Assembly (NCBI GenBank): GCA_003696125.1
Contig: RFHZ01000888.1
Span: 1-6,004, forward strand
From: Nitrospinota bacterium
GTDB lineage: Bacteria; Tectomicrobia; Entotheonellia; J063
DNA: 6,004 bases
Reading direction: 5' to 3'
Shown: piece by piece, positions 1-6,004 of the stretch
How positions within the stretch are numbered: position 1 is the stretch's first letter
How the letters are laid out: each line of letters begins with the position of its first letter
Notes under the pieces: generated by a model
What the model was told of the DNA's origin: nothing
Seen by the model: only the letters and a program-made list of their open reading frames with translations
Databases searched by the model: none
Position numbers and translations under genes: made by a program

Positions 1-1379
1 AAGCTCCCGGTGATAAAGTACGCGGGTCGAACATCGATGGACAGGCCATCCCAGATCTTTACCTTGATGGGAAGGGCGATTTCTGTTCCCATGTACTTGT
101 CGCCACCCTTGCTGTTCGGGTTTCCAGCTGCCGACCAGGTGGGAGCAATCCGGAGCCCTATCTTCGTGTTCTTGGTCGGTTTGACGTCATAGCCGATGAT
201 GTTGAGGATAAGCCCCAGATCATCGTTGTTCACGCTGGCAAAGAGGATCCACTCGTCGATCAGGTCACCGCAGAGGATCTCCACACCGGCCCCGAAACAG
301 ATCTGGTCGGTAGCCTCCATAGCATTCGGGAAGGAACTCAGATCCTGTGTCGGCCGGTCACCCCGATCACCCGGGGAACGATCCGGATCACCGGAGACAA
401 AGTAGTTGGTGAATTTGAAGTTCCCAGGCCCGATCGGCAGGGAGAGATCAAACCGGTTGAGGATACCATGCTTGCGGAGAGGTTCTGCGGCCGGGACACT
501 GACCGTAGCCGCCAGCGCCGGATCTGCCTCTCTCTTCGAAGCAGCCCCAGAAAGCTGCCAGCCATAGGCAAACTTGTTCGAAATCTTGGCCGGACCGATT
601 TGGGCCGCGATGTTTAACCCGGTGACATAGACCTCGGTAGTGTATCCAGCTCCTCGCGTGGTGTTATCATCAAAGTAGTAGAGACCCGTATCCAGCCGTA
701 CCCCTTTGGCAAAGGGGATCGAGCCGTCAGGCACTTTGAAGCCAAGGTCAAAGAACCACATGTTGGCCTCGCGGGACTGGCGGGCCGTGGCGGTGTTAAA
801 GTTCGTGGCATTACGCCGGACCCAGCGGATTCCGATATCCATCGGACCGACCGGACCCTTCACCTCAACGGCAGGGGAATCGTTGGACCAGAGGGCGCCA
901 TCCGCCAGGGTGTGGCCATGACCGATAAGCCCCATCTTCGCCTGCCAGCCGTCGAGCATGGGGATATCAAACTGCATGTAGAGCTGCTTGGTTTCGATGT
1001 TTACCCCGTCGGCCCCATAGCCACCACCGGATCCACGGCCGACACGGCTCCCACCGACGGAGGTCCCTTCGGTCGGGGTACTCTGCCCCCATTCCAGGTA
1101 CCCGATTTCCATGGCCCAGACCGCCTTGAGATGGTCATTGAGCTTGAACGTCCACCAGTTGCGCATACGTTCACGCACCGTCCAGGCCGAGTCGGCATCT
1201 TTTTCCGGGATGTTTAACTCGGTCTGGCTATTCCCAAAGTTGGTAAAGGTGGAGAAATTACTGAGACCATATTTTACCCTGATCCGGCCCTTTGCCGAAA
1301 TTTCCACCGCCGAGACTTCGGTTACGACCAGAGCCAGGGCACACAGGAACACGAGCCCACAGACAAGCCATTTCCTCAT
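1..1379 (-). CDS. Exported, probable outer-membrane beta-barrel (porin-like) protein, 3' end cut by window
   Basis: The frame is open from ATG 1379 to the window edge, 459 codons without a stop, so the C-terminus is missing. Residues 1-24 form a classical signal peptide: MRK, a hydrophobic core WLVCGLVFLCALALVV, then VSA before a likely cleavage at 24/25. No lipobox is seen. The mature part has alternating polar/hydrophobic stretches with aromatic residues (for example KQLYMQFDI near 131-139 and GVRLDTGLYYFDD near 226-238). Gly/Asp/Asn-rich loops separate them, as at 109-124 and 328-345, which is the pattern of an outer-membrane barrel. No named family is recognised; a porin or alginate-export-like barrel is an inference. 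Start choice: ATG 1385 (MGM...) is only 1 nt from the AGAGGAG Shine-Dalgarno, whereas ATG 1379 is 7 nt from it, so 1379 is preferred. The gene has its own promoter about 230 nt upstream. Cys361 and Cys370 could form a disulfide. The exported-protein call is firm; the barrel call is moderate. Confidence 0.85.
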   Translation of the reverse strand, partial: MRKWLVCGLVFLCALALVVTEVSAVEISAKGRIRVKYGLSNFSTFTNFGNSQTELNIPEKDADSAWTVRERMRNWWTFKLNDHLKAVWAMEIGYLEWGQSTPTEGTSVGGSRVGRGSGGGYGADGVNIETKQLYMQFDIPMLDGWQAKMGLIGHGHTLADGALWSNDSPAVEVKGPVGPMDIGIRWVRRNATNFNTATARQSREANMWFFDLGFKVPDGSIPFAKGVRLDTGLYYFDDNTTRGAGYTTEVYVTGLNIAAQIGPAKISNKFAYGWQLSGAASKREADPALAATVSVPAAEPLRKHGILNRFDLSLPIGPGNFKFTNYFVSGDPDRSPGDRGDRPTQDLSSFPNAMEATDQICFGAGVEILCGDLIDEWILFASVNNDDLGLILNIIGYDVKPTKNTKIGLRIAPTWSAAGNPNSKGGDKYMGTEIALPIKVKIWDGLSIDVRPAYFITGS

Positions 1380-1386
1380 ACCCATT

Positions 1387-1393
1387 CTCCTCT
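1387..1393 (-). promoter_or_regulatory. Ribosome binding site of the barrel protein gene
   Basis: The minus strand reads AGAGGAG, a strong Shine-Dalgarno sequence. It is 7 nt from the ATG at 1379 but only 1 nt from the in-frame ATG at 1385. This decides the start in favour of 1379 and removes two residues (MG) in front of the signal peptide. Confidence 0.75.
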
Positions 1394-1494
1394 AAGAGAG
1401 AAGCAAGCCCTATCCTACCACTGTTTCCACCACTTCCCTACGCTGCAAGCCACTCCTCTACTCTCGATTCCTCTAAGCTTATCACCCCCCTCTC

Positions 1495-1509
1495 TACTGT
1501 TTGACAGTA
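1495..1509 (-). repeat. Perfect inverted repeat, 6-bp stem with 3-nt loop
   Basis: The minus strand reads TACTGT-CAA-ACAGTA, a perfect 6-bp stem with a CAA loop. It lies inside the leader of the barrel protein gene, about 115 nt before its start codon. It could be an RNA hairpin or an operator-like dyad. The stem is AT-rich and no U-run follows, so it is not a terminator. Confidence 0.4.
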
Positions 1510-1544
1510 ATATCCTCCCGTTTTTTGCTCTACTCCCTCTCCAT

Positions 1545-1568
1545 CAATGGGGAAGCCCAACCCCACTG
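1545..1568 (-). repeat. Leader hairpin, 8-bp stem with 8-nt loop
   Basis: The minus strand reads CAGTGGGG-TTGGGCTT-CCCCATTG, an 8-bp stem with one G-U pair and four consecutive G-C pairs. It lies about 40-65 nt downstream of the predicted transcription start. No T-run follows, so it does not look like an intrinsic terminator. It may stabilise the 5' end of the mRNA or form part of a larger leader fold. Confidence 0.4.
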
Positions 1569-1616
1569 TTGGAAATTCTTAAATAGCACTTTCCTCAACA
1601 ACATAGGACGATCGGC

Positions 1617-1645
1617 ATACTAACACTGCTTTTTTTTTTTGTCAA
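1617..1645 (-). promoter_or_regulatory. Sigma70-type promoter for the barrel protein gene
   Basis: On the minus strand a perfect -35 box TTGACA (1640-1645) is followed by exactly 17 bp and a -10 box TAGTAT (1617-1622, four of six matches to TATAAT). Transcription would begin near 1610. The -35 box runs into a run of ten A (1631-1640). A second run of eight A (1649-1656) lies just upstream of the -35 box, where an UP element would sit. The site lies between the upstream operon's last stop codon (1728) and the barrel gene, in the right orientation to drive the latter. Confidence 0.75.
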
Positions 1646-1648
1646 GCG

Positions 1649-1656
1649 TTTTTTTT
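1649..1656 (-). promoter_or_regulatory. A-tract upstream of the -35 box, UP-element-like
   Basis: Eight consecutive A on the minus strand end 3 bp before the TTGACA box. Together with the ten-A run inside the spacer, with centres about 17 bp apart, this makes an A-rich, probably bent promoter. A-tracts here are known to raise promoter strength by contacting the RNA polymerase alpha subunit. That it does so here is inferred. Confidence 0.4.
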
Positions 1657-1727
1657 AGCCTTTGCGCAATTTCTTGCCAGGAAAACGGCTACCCGTCTCT
1701 CTTCGCGCTATCCTCTCCTCCCATCTC

Positions 1728-2543
1728 CTACTCCTGGCGGTCTTCCTCCTCTCCGCCTTCCTCTTCCCATCCCAGATCCAGATCCAGATCAAAGTCGATC
1801 TCCTCTACCTCCGGCGGTTCGCTTTCTTCTCCCTCTGCAGAGATCGCTGTCCCGGTGGAATCCTCCTTTTTCCCATCCGGTCTCTCTTCCTCTGGAGTCA
1901 AAAGCTCTTCCGGGAGGAAATCGATGCCCGGAATATCAGAGGGAGAGCCGGTGGCAGGAGTCTCAGAAGCTGCAGAGGGTTCCTCAATTCCCAGATCGGC
2001 CAGCTCCCCCAGATCGATCAGATGTTCAGTCTCCTCTTCAACCGGAGTCGAGTCAGCGGTTGATCCGGTATCGGCCGGAGAGGAGGAGGTCTCAGAACCG
2101 AGATCGGCCAGATCGCCCAGGCCGATCAGGTGGTCCGATTCCCCTGCTGCTGGTTGTGGAGCCGGTGGTCCCTCCTCAGTCGCTTCTGCGGCAAGCTGGC
2201 TGAGATCCAGAGACAGATCTTCCTCCTCATCGAGGGCAATGGTCGGCACGGTCTCTTCCTCTTCTTCCGCACTGCCCAGATCCTTTTCACTCAGGGAGAG
2301 ATCCTCAAGGGATTCTTCGGCGGCCAGGGTGTGCGTGGGCACACTTCTCCCCTCTTCCATCCCTTCCTCACCAGCAGGGCTTTCGACCGCCATCTCTTCT
2401 TCCAACACCATGGCCAGATCGATTTCTCCTGGTTTGATGGCAAAGAGCCCCATGCTCTCCTTCAGAGCACTCAGATCGGTGTGACAGTTCTGACAGGTAT
2501 CCAGATACTCGAAGCTGACATAACCACACTTTGGACACTTCAT
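1728..2543 (-). CDS. Acidic zinc-ribbon protein of unknown function
   Basis: This is a complete 271-residue protein. Residues 1-24 form a small zinc ribbon with Cys3, Cys6, Cys17 and Cys20 (CxxC-x10-CxxC). A short segment of ordinary composition follows (about 25-50, [19 protein letters not shown]). The rest is low-complexity and very acidic: about 80 of 271 residues are Asp/Glu against ten Lys/Arg. LxDL-type motifs recur, with a near-exact 13-residue repeat at 137-149 and 173-185 (LGDLADLG / LGELADLG), and [10 protein letters not shown] near the C-terminus. No signal peptide or membrane segment is seen, so it is probably cytoplasmic and largely disordered after the ribbon. Its ATG overlaps the mutase stop (ATGA) and has AGGAGAAGG 7 nt upstream, so translation is likely coupled. 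Similar N-termini occur as small zinc-ribbon proteins in several Gram-negative lineages, but I know no established function. A protein-binding or adaptor role is possible but not shown. Confidence 0.88.
   Translation of the reverse strand: MKCPKCGYVSFEYLDTCQNCHTDLSALKESMGLFAIKPGEIDLAMVLEEEMAVESPAGEEGMEEGRSVPTHTLAAEESLEDLSLSEKDLGSAEEEEETVPTIALDEEEDLSLDLSQLAAEATEEGPPAPQPAAGESDHLIGLGDLADLGSETSSSPADTGSTADSTPVEEETEHLIDLGELADLGIEEPSAASETPATGSPSDIPGIDFLPEELLTPEEERPDGKKEDSTGTAISAEGEESEPPEVEEIDFDLDLDLGWEEEGGEEEDRQE
1989..2027 (-). repeat. Second copy of the 13-residue LGxLADLG repeat
   Basis: This encodes [13 protein letters not shown] (residues 173-185 of the zinc-ribbon protein), matching residues 137-149 at ten of thirteen positions. 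The nucleotide sequence is also similar (AGATCGGCCAG... on the plus strand in both), suggesting local duplication or constrained motif use. Confidence 0.7.
2097..2135 (-). repeat. First copy of the 13-residue LGxLADLG repeat
   Basis: This encodes [13 protein letters not shown] (residues 137-149 of the zinc-ribbon protein). The second copy follows 36 residues later. Each copy is a hydrophobic island in acidic, Ser/Thr/Pro-rich sequence, which resembles a short linear binding motif or amphipathic helix. Confidence 0.7.
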
Positions 2544-4219
2544 AGGATAACCTTCTCCTGATATTCGCCAAAGACGTGGCGTAAAGTATCAGAGATCTCT
2601 CCCAGGGTCGCATAGGCTTCGACCGCTTCTAAGATGATGGGAAAGAGGTTTGTATTGCCACGGGCCGCCTCTTCCAGGCGGGACAGGATGGCACGGACCT
2701 TCTCGTTATCCCGTTGCTGCCGGAGTTGCGCCAGCTTCTCCCGCTGTGCTTTCTCCACGGCCGGGTCGATCCGGACGATGGGTACGGTGGTCTCCTCCTC
2801 CACCACAAATTCGTTCACCCCCACCACGATGGCCCGTTTCTCCTCTACCGCCTTCTGGTACTGATAGGCGTTTTGCTGGATCTCCTCCTGCACATACCCG
2901 GTTTCGATGGCGCGTAGCATCCCGCCCATGGCCTCGATCTTCTCCAGGTACTGCTGGACCCGGGTTTCGATCTCGTTGGTCAGGGTTTCGATGGCGTACG
3001 ATCCTCCCAGCGGGTCTACCGTCTCCGTCACCCCGCTCTCGTGGGCAATGACCTGCTGGGTGCGCAGCGCGATGCGTGCCGCTTCTTCGGAGGGGAGTCC
3101 CAGCGCCTCGTCAAGGGCGTTGGTGTGCAACGATTGGGTTCCGCCCAGGACAGCGGCCAGGGCCTGGAGGGTGACGCGGATGATGTTATTCTCGGGCTGC
3201 TGGGCGGTGAGGGTGCAGCCAGCGGTCTGGCTGTGGAAGCGGAGGAGCCAGGAGCGGGGGTTTTGGGCCTGGAAGCGCTCCCGCATGATGCGTGCCCAGA
3301 GGCGTCGCGCCGCCCGGAATTTGGCGATCTCCTCCAGGAAACGGTTGTGCACGCCAAAGAAGAAGGAGAGCCGGGAGGCAAAGGCATCGATATCGAGTCC
3401 CGCACGCAGGGCGGCCTCAACATAGGTGATGGCATTGGCCAGGGTGAAGGCCACCTCCTGTACCGCCGAGGCACCGGCCTCCCGGATATGGTAGCCGCTG
3501 ATGCTGATCGTGTTCCAGTGGGGAAGATGATCACGTGCATAGGCGAAGATGTCGGTGATCAGGCGCATGGACGGTTCCGGAGGATAGATATAGGTACCCC
3601 GGGCGATATACTCCTTCAGGATGTCGTTCTGGATCGTACCCCGGAGCACCTGGGGATCGATACGCTGCTTGCGGGCCACGGCCACGTACATGGCCAGCAG
3701 GATGGCAGCCGTGGCATTGATGGTCATCGAGGTGCTGACCCGATCGAGCGGGATGTCCTGGAAAAGGGTCTCCATATCCTGCAGCGAGTCGATGGCCACC
3801 CCCACCTTCCCCACCTCTCCTTCTGCGGCCGGATGATCCGAGTCGTACCCCATCTGGGTGGGGAGGTCAAAGGCCACGCTGAGACCGGTCTGTCCCTGTT
3901 CTAGCAGGTACTTGTACCGTCGATTCGATTCCTCGGCCGTGGCAAAACCGGCGTACTGGCGCATGGTCCAGAAACGACCACGGTACATGGTCGGGTGTAT
4001 CCCCCGCGTGTAGGGATAGTCCCCGGGAAACCCGAGGTCTTGGGTATAGCGTTCCTCGGGAAAGTCGAGTGGGGTATAGAGACGGGCAATCTCGATACCG
4101 GAATCGGTGACGAATCGTTCCTGTCGCTCCGGGAAGCGGCGGAGCGACGGCTGGAGAGTCTCTTCTTCCCACGCGGCCTTACGGCGTTTCAGTTCTTCTC
4201 TTCTCTGCTTATCTCTCAC
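2540..4219 (-). CDS. mcmA: Methylmalonyl-CoA mutase, catalytic (N-terminal type) subunit
   Basis: The enzyme interconverts (R)-methylmalonyl-CoA and succinyl-CoA in the cytoplasm with adenosylcobalamin. At 559 residues it matches the stand-alone large subunits of archaeal-type mutases; the cobalamin-binding domain (DxHxxG) is absent and must be a separate polypeptide. Hallmarks in order are [14 protein letters not shown] (68-81), [15 protein letters not shown] (85-99), [19 protein letters not shown] (112-130), [11 protein letters not shown] (194-204), [10 protein letters not shown] (210-219), [12 protein letters not shown] (239-250), [13 protein letters not shown] (360-372) and DPLGGSY (402-408). 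Tyr89, Arg207 and His244 coincide with the substrate-binding and catalytic residues of Propionibacterium methylmalonyl-CoA mutase. Position 116 is Ala, unlike the Asp of 2-hydroxyisobutyryl-CoA mutase, so methylmalonyl-CoA is the likely substrate. The start is GTG 4219, 7 nt after AGAAGGAG. It lies 16 bp after the carrier gene and overlaps the zinc-ribbon gene by 4 bp. Confidence 0.95.
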   Translation of the reverse strand: MRDKQRREELKRRKAAWEEETLQPSLRRFPERQERFVTDSGIEIARLYTPLDFPEERYTQDLGFPGDYPYTRGIHPTMYRGRFWTMRQYAGFATAEESNRRYKYLLEQGQTGLSVAFDLPTQMGYDSDHPAAEGEVGKVGVAIDSLQDMETLFQDIPLDRVSTSMTINATAAILLAMYVAVARKQRIDPQVLRGTIQNDILKEYIARGTYIYPPEPSMRLITDIFAYARDHLPHWNTISISGYHIREAGASAVQEVAFTLANAITYVEAALRAGLDIDAFASRLSFFFGVHNRFLEEIAKFRAARRLWARIMRERFQAQNPRSWLLRFHSQTAGCTLTAQQPENNIIRVTLQALAAVLGGTQSLHTNALDEALGLPSEEAARIALRTQQVIAHESGVTETVDPLGGSYAIETLTNEIETRVQQYLEKIEAMGGMLRAIETGYVQEEIQQNAYQYQKAVEEKRAIVVGVNEFVVEEETTVPIVRIDPAVEKAQREKLAQLRQQRDNEKVRAILSRLEEAARGNTNLFPIILEAVEAYATLGEISDTLRHVFGEYQEKVIL

Positions 4220-4226
4220 GAACCGA

Positions 4227-4234
4227 CTCCTTCT
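4227..4234 (-). promoter_or_regulatory. Ribosome binding site deciding the mutase GTG start
   Basis: The minus strand reads AGAAGGAG, 7 nt before GTG 4219. The site lies entirely in the 16-bp gap after the carrier gene's TAA (4236-4238). It supports the GTG as the true start although it is not ATG. Confidence 0.7.
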
Positions 4235-4235
4235 C

Positions 4236-4736
4236 TTATTCCACCACCAGCAGCAGTTGACCGATCTCCACCGCCGTATTCGGCTGGGCCCGTACTTCTC
4301 TGACCGTTCCGGTTATGGGAGATCGAATTTCGGTCTCCATCTTCATGGCCTCGATGATGAGGAGCGTTTGCCCTTCCTCCACCTCTTCCCCTTCCTTGAC
4401 CAGCACATCGACCACCCGTCCGGTCATCGGCGTGGTAATCTCCTGTCTCCCAGTAGTCACATGTTCTGTCTTTTTTGGTCGGAGTAACTGCTGTTTTTCT
4501 AAAATCTCCACCGGAACGGTGTGTTGATCCAGGGTCACCAGCAGGGTGGTCCCTTCTCCCTCTACCCGCACCGTGTACGATTTCCCTGCCAGCAGCAAGG
4601 AGTAGAGATGAGGGGCAGGAGAGGTGACATCGACGAGATAGGTCTCCTCTCCGATCCGCACCTTCAGCTTCCCCTCCCCCGCTTCGGTGACCTCGATGCG
4701 ATACGCTTCCTGTCCTAAAGAGGCCTGAAATTCCAT
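4236..4736 (-). CDS. Biotin carboxyl carrier protein of an acyl-CoA carboxylase
   Basis: This 166-residue protein carries the biotin that shuttles a carboxyl group from the biotin carboxylase to the carboxyltransferase subunit. The C-terminal biotinyl domain (about 98-166) shows [21 protein letters not shown] and then EAMKMETEI (129-137). Lys132 is the expected biotinylation site, and ITGTV (141-145) begins the second half of the symmetric barrel. Residues 1-80 are a beta-rich stretch ([41 protein letters not shown]) resembling the carrier-proximal region of propionyl-CoA carboxylase-type subunits, with a basic/Gln-rich linker near 81-97. There is no Ala/Pro-rich linker of the AccB kind. The ATG is 5 bp after the biotin carboxylase stop with only a weak upstream Shine-Dalgarno (GGAG about 12 nt away), so translational coupling is likely. 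Its place directly before a methylmalonyl-CoA mutase favours propionyl-CoA as substrate, but acetyl-CoA or another acyl-CoA cannot be excluded. Confidence 0.93.
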   Translation of the reverse strand: MEFQASLGQEAYRIEVTEAGEGKLKVRIGEETYLVDVTSPAPHLYSLLLAGKSYTVRVEGEGTTLLVTLDQHTVPVEILEKQQLLRPKKTEHVTTGRQEITTPMTGRVVDVLVKEGEEVEEGQTLLIIEAMKMETEIRSPITGTVREVRAQPNTAVEIGQLLLVVE

Positions 4737-4741
4737 GTCGT

Positions 4742-6004
4742 TTACAGTCTCCGCCGGAAGAGTTCAAAGCGGCCCATCGCCTTCCAGGGATTGATCCCAT
4801 CCGCGGCCGGAGGAGAGACCACCTCCCCTTTGCGCCGTTCCCGATAGAAGGCGCCTATGGCCGCGGCAAGGAGGATGAGTTCCTTCTGTTTGGGCCCTGC
4901 TACCTGGACTCGATACTCCCGATCGATAAACTCGGTATCAAAATCGCCTCGCATAAAGCTCTCGTTCTCCATCACCCAGCGGTGGAAGGGGATGGTGGTC
5001 TTGATCCCGGCGATCTGGTACTCGGCCAGGGCTCTGCGCATGCGGGCGATCGCTTCCTGGCGATCCCGTCCCCAGGTGATCAGCTTGGAGATCAGGGGAT
5101 CGTAGTAAGGGGAGATCTCGGCACCGGCCAGGAAGCCCCGTTCGTCCCGTACCCCCGGTCCTCCGGGCACGCGGAGGTCTTGAATGACGCCGGGAGAGGG
5201 ACGGAAGTTGTTATCCGGGTCTTCCGCATAGATCCGGCATTCGATGGCCGCCCCCTGCCAGCGAATATCCTCCTGCGTAAAGGAGAGCGGCTTGCCAGCG
5301 GCAACGGCGATCTGCTCTTTCACCAGATCGAGTCCGGTCACCATCTCGGTGACCGGATGCTCCACCTGCAGCCGGGTATTCATCTCCAGGAAGTAGAAGT
5401 TGCGATCGCGATCCACCAGGAACTCGACCGTGCCGGCATTGGTATAGCCGACCAGTTGGGCCGCCTTTACCGCCACTTCTCCCATCCGTTTCCGCAGCTC
5501 TGGGGTCATGATCGGCGAGGGGGACTCTTCGATCAGCTTCTGATGCCGGCGCTGGATAGAGCACTCCCGTTCTCCCAGGTAGACGTAATGCCCGTGGTGA
5601 TCGGCCATGATCTGCATCTCGACATGCCGGGGGTATTCGATCCACTTCTCGATATAGATGGCCGGGTTGCCGAACGAGGAGCGTGATTCTGAGCGGGCAG
5701 CACGGAGCGCTTCAGGGAGTTCGGCCAGGTCTCTGACCAGGCGCATCCCCTTTCCCCCACCTCCGAAGGAGGATTTGAGCATGACCGGGAGGCCGATCTG
5801 TTCCACCCACTGCTGCGCCTCCTCGTCGTTCTCTAGCGGTTGCTGCATCCCGGGGATGACCGGAATGCCGGCCTCGGCCATGAGTCGCTTGGCCGCGGTC
5901 TTATCCCCCATGAGGGCGATGGCGCGGCTTGAGGGACCGATGAAGACGAGACCCGCCTTTTCACAGGCAGCGGCAAAATCGGCATTTTCGGCCAGAAAGC
6001 CGTA
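4742..6004 (-). CDS. accC: Biotin carboxylase subunit of an acyl-CoA carboxylase, 5' end cut by window
   Basis: The subunit carboxylates the carrier's biotin using ATP and bicarbonate. The frame is open to the window edge. The first visible residues (YGFLAENADF) align with E. coli AccC near residue 82, so about 81 N-terminal residues are missing and the full length would be about 500. Counting from Met at 5911 as residue 1, motifs are MGDK (1-4), the ATP-grasp glycine loop KSSFGGGGKGM (46-56), PRHVEMQ (94-100), RRHQKLIEE (121-129), FLEMNTRLQVEHPVTE (174-189) and GVRDERG (253-259, Arg255 at the catalytic arginine position). The metal/ATP ligands Glu163 and Glu176 and the Asn178/Arg180 pair are present. 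After the core, a tail of about 45 residues (AAAIGAFYRERR to FELFRRRL) exceeds E. coli AccC and is typical of propionyl- or acyl-CoA carboxylase subunits. The symbol denotes the family; pccA-type function fits the neighbours better. Confidence 0.95.
   Translation of the reverse strand, partial: YGFLAENADFAAACEKAGLVFIGPSSRAIALMGDKTAAKRLMAEAGIPVIPGMQQPLENDEEAQQWVEQIGLPVMLKSSFGGGGKGMRLVRDLAELPEALRAARSESRSSFGNPAIYIEKWIEYPRHVEMQIMADHHGHYVYLGERECSIQRRHQKLIEESPSPIMTPELRKRMGEVAVKAAQLVGYTNAGTVEFLVDRDRNFYFLEMNTRLQVEHPVTEMVTGLDLVKEQIAVAAGKPLSFTQEDIRWQGAAIECRIYAEDPDNNFRPSPGVIQDLRVPGGPGVRDERGFLAGAEISPYYDPLISKLITWGRDRQEAIARMRRALAEYQIAGIKTTIPFHRWVMENESFMRGDFDTEFIDREYRVQVAGPKQKELILLAAAIGAFYRERRKGEVVSPPAADGINPWKAMGRFELFRRRL

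Larger units (their letters stand above)
1380..1610 (-). promoter_or_regulatory. Long 5' leader of the barrel protein gene
   Basis: About 230 nt separate the predicted transcription start (near 1610) from the start codon at 1379. The leader is purine-rich on the minus strand, with repeated AGAGGA-type tracts: CTTAGAGGA occurs once mid-leader and again at the ribosome binding site. It holds two short hairpins, at 1545-1568 and 1495-1509. I do not recognise a known riboswitch or leader family. No convincing gene lies in it; a 24-codon frame at 1530-1604 lacks a ribosome binding site. The transcription start is inferred only from the promoter position. Confidence 0.45.

Noticed and set aside
338-571. 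Minus-strand frame of 77 codons and similar short frames within 1-1379
   Set aside because: They are shadows of the longer barrel protein frame, which reads without a stop from 1379 to the window edge and begins with a signal peptide.
1383-1385. ATG at 1385 as start of the barrel protein
   Set aside because: It is in frame but only 1 nt from the Shine-Dalgarno sequence; the ATG at 1379 has the proper 7-nt spacing and begins directly with the MRK of a signal peptide.
1631-1656. T-runs on the plus strand as a terminator
   Set aside because: No GC-rich hairpin precedes them in the plus direction and no plus-strand gene is there to terminate. On the minus strand they are A-tracts of the promoter. 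No intrinsic terminator for the operon ending at 1728 could be identified.
1639-2484. Plus-strand open frame of 281 codons, extremely Ser-rich
   Set aside because: It is the antisense of the Glu/Asp-rich zinc-ribbon gene: GAG/GAA-type codons read as Ser/Leu on the other strand. No motif or credible ribosome binding site is seen, while the minus strand has a zinc ribbon and a coupled start.
3041-3904. Plus-strand open frame of 287 codons
   Set aside because: It lies entirely antisense to the conserved mutase core. Its Gly/His/Asp-rich translation matches no family and follows from the GC-rich codon pattern opposite.
4216-4800. Minus-strand frame of 194 codons overlapping the carrier gene
   Set aside because: It is out of frame with the biotin carrier gene, Arg/Gly-rich, and without a conserved motif. 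The carrier frame contains the EAMKMET biotin site.
4982-5686. Plus-strand open frame of 234 codons
   Set aside because: It is antisense to the biotin carboxylase ATP-grasp region, with no recognisable domain; a shadow of the real gene.

Overview
The window carries five genes, all read from the minus strand; no plus-strand gene can be supported. Base composition is moderately GC-rich. The signal peptide plus outer-membrane-type protein at the left edge points to a diderm (Gram-negative) bacterium. The separate large subunit of methylmalonyl-CoA mutase and the short zinc-ribbon protein starting [14 protein letters not shown] are of a kind I associate with Deltaproteobacteria-like, Nitrospirota or NC10 lineages. 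That placement is an impression from memory, not a measurement.

From right to left, in transcription order, four genes form a tight apparent operon. They are a biotin carboxylase subunit (5' end off the window, ending at 4742), a 166-residue biotin carboxyl carrier protein (4736-4236), the catalytic subunit of a B12-dependent methylmalonyl-CoA mutase (4219-2540) and a 271-residue acidic zinc-ribbon protein of unknown role (2543-1728). The gaps are 5 bp, 16 bp and a 4-bp ATGA overlap. The first three fit propionyl-CoA to methylmalonyl-CoA to succinyl-CoA metabolism, as in odd-chain fatty acid or branched amino acid breakdown, or the reverse direction. The carboxyltransferase subunit, the cobalamin-binding small mutase subunit, the epimerase and the MeaB-type chaperone are not in the window. 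The operon promoter must also lie beyond position 6004.

The stretch 1380-1727 has no clear gene. It contains a good sigma70-type promoter on the minus strand (-35 TTGACA, 17-bp spacer, -10 TAGTAT) flanked by A-tracts, and then a leader of about 230 nt with two small hairpins. The leader runs into the fifth gene (1379 to beyond 1), which encodes an exported, probably beta-barrel protein. Its 459 visible residues form one uninterrupted frame that leaves the window before any stop codon.

No tRNA, rRNA, CRISPR array, insertion sequence or clear rho-independent terminator was seen. The carboxylase and mutase genes are ordinary central metabolism. The less explained parts are the zinc-ribbon protein coupled to the mutase gene and the long leader of the barrel protein.
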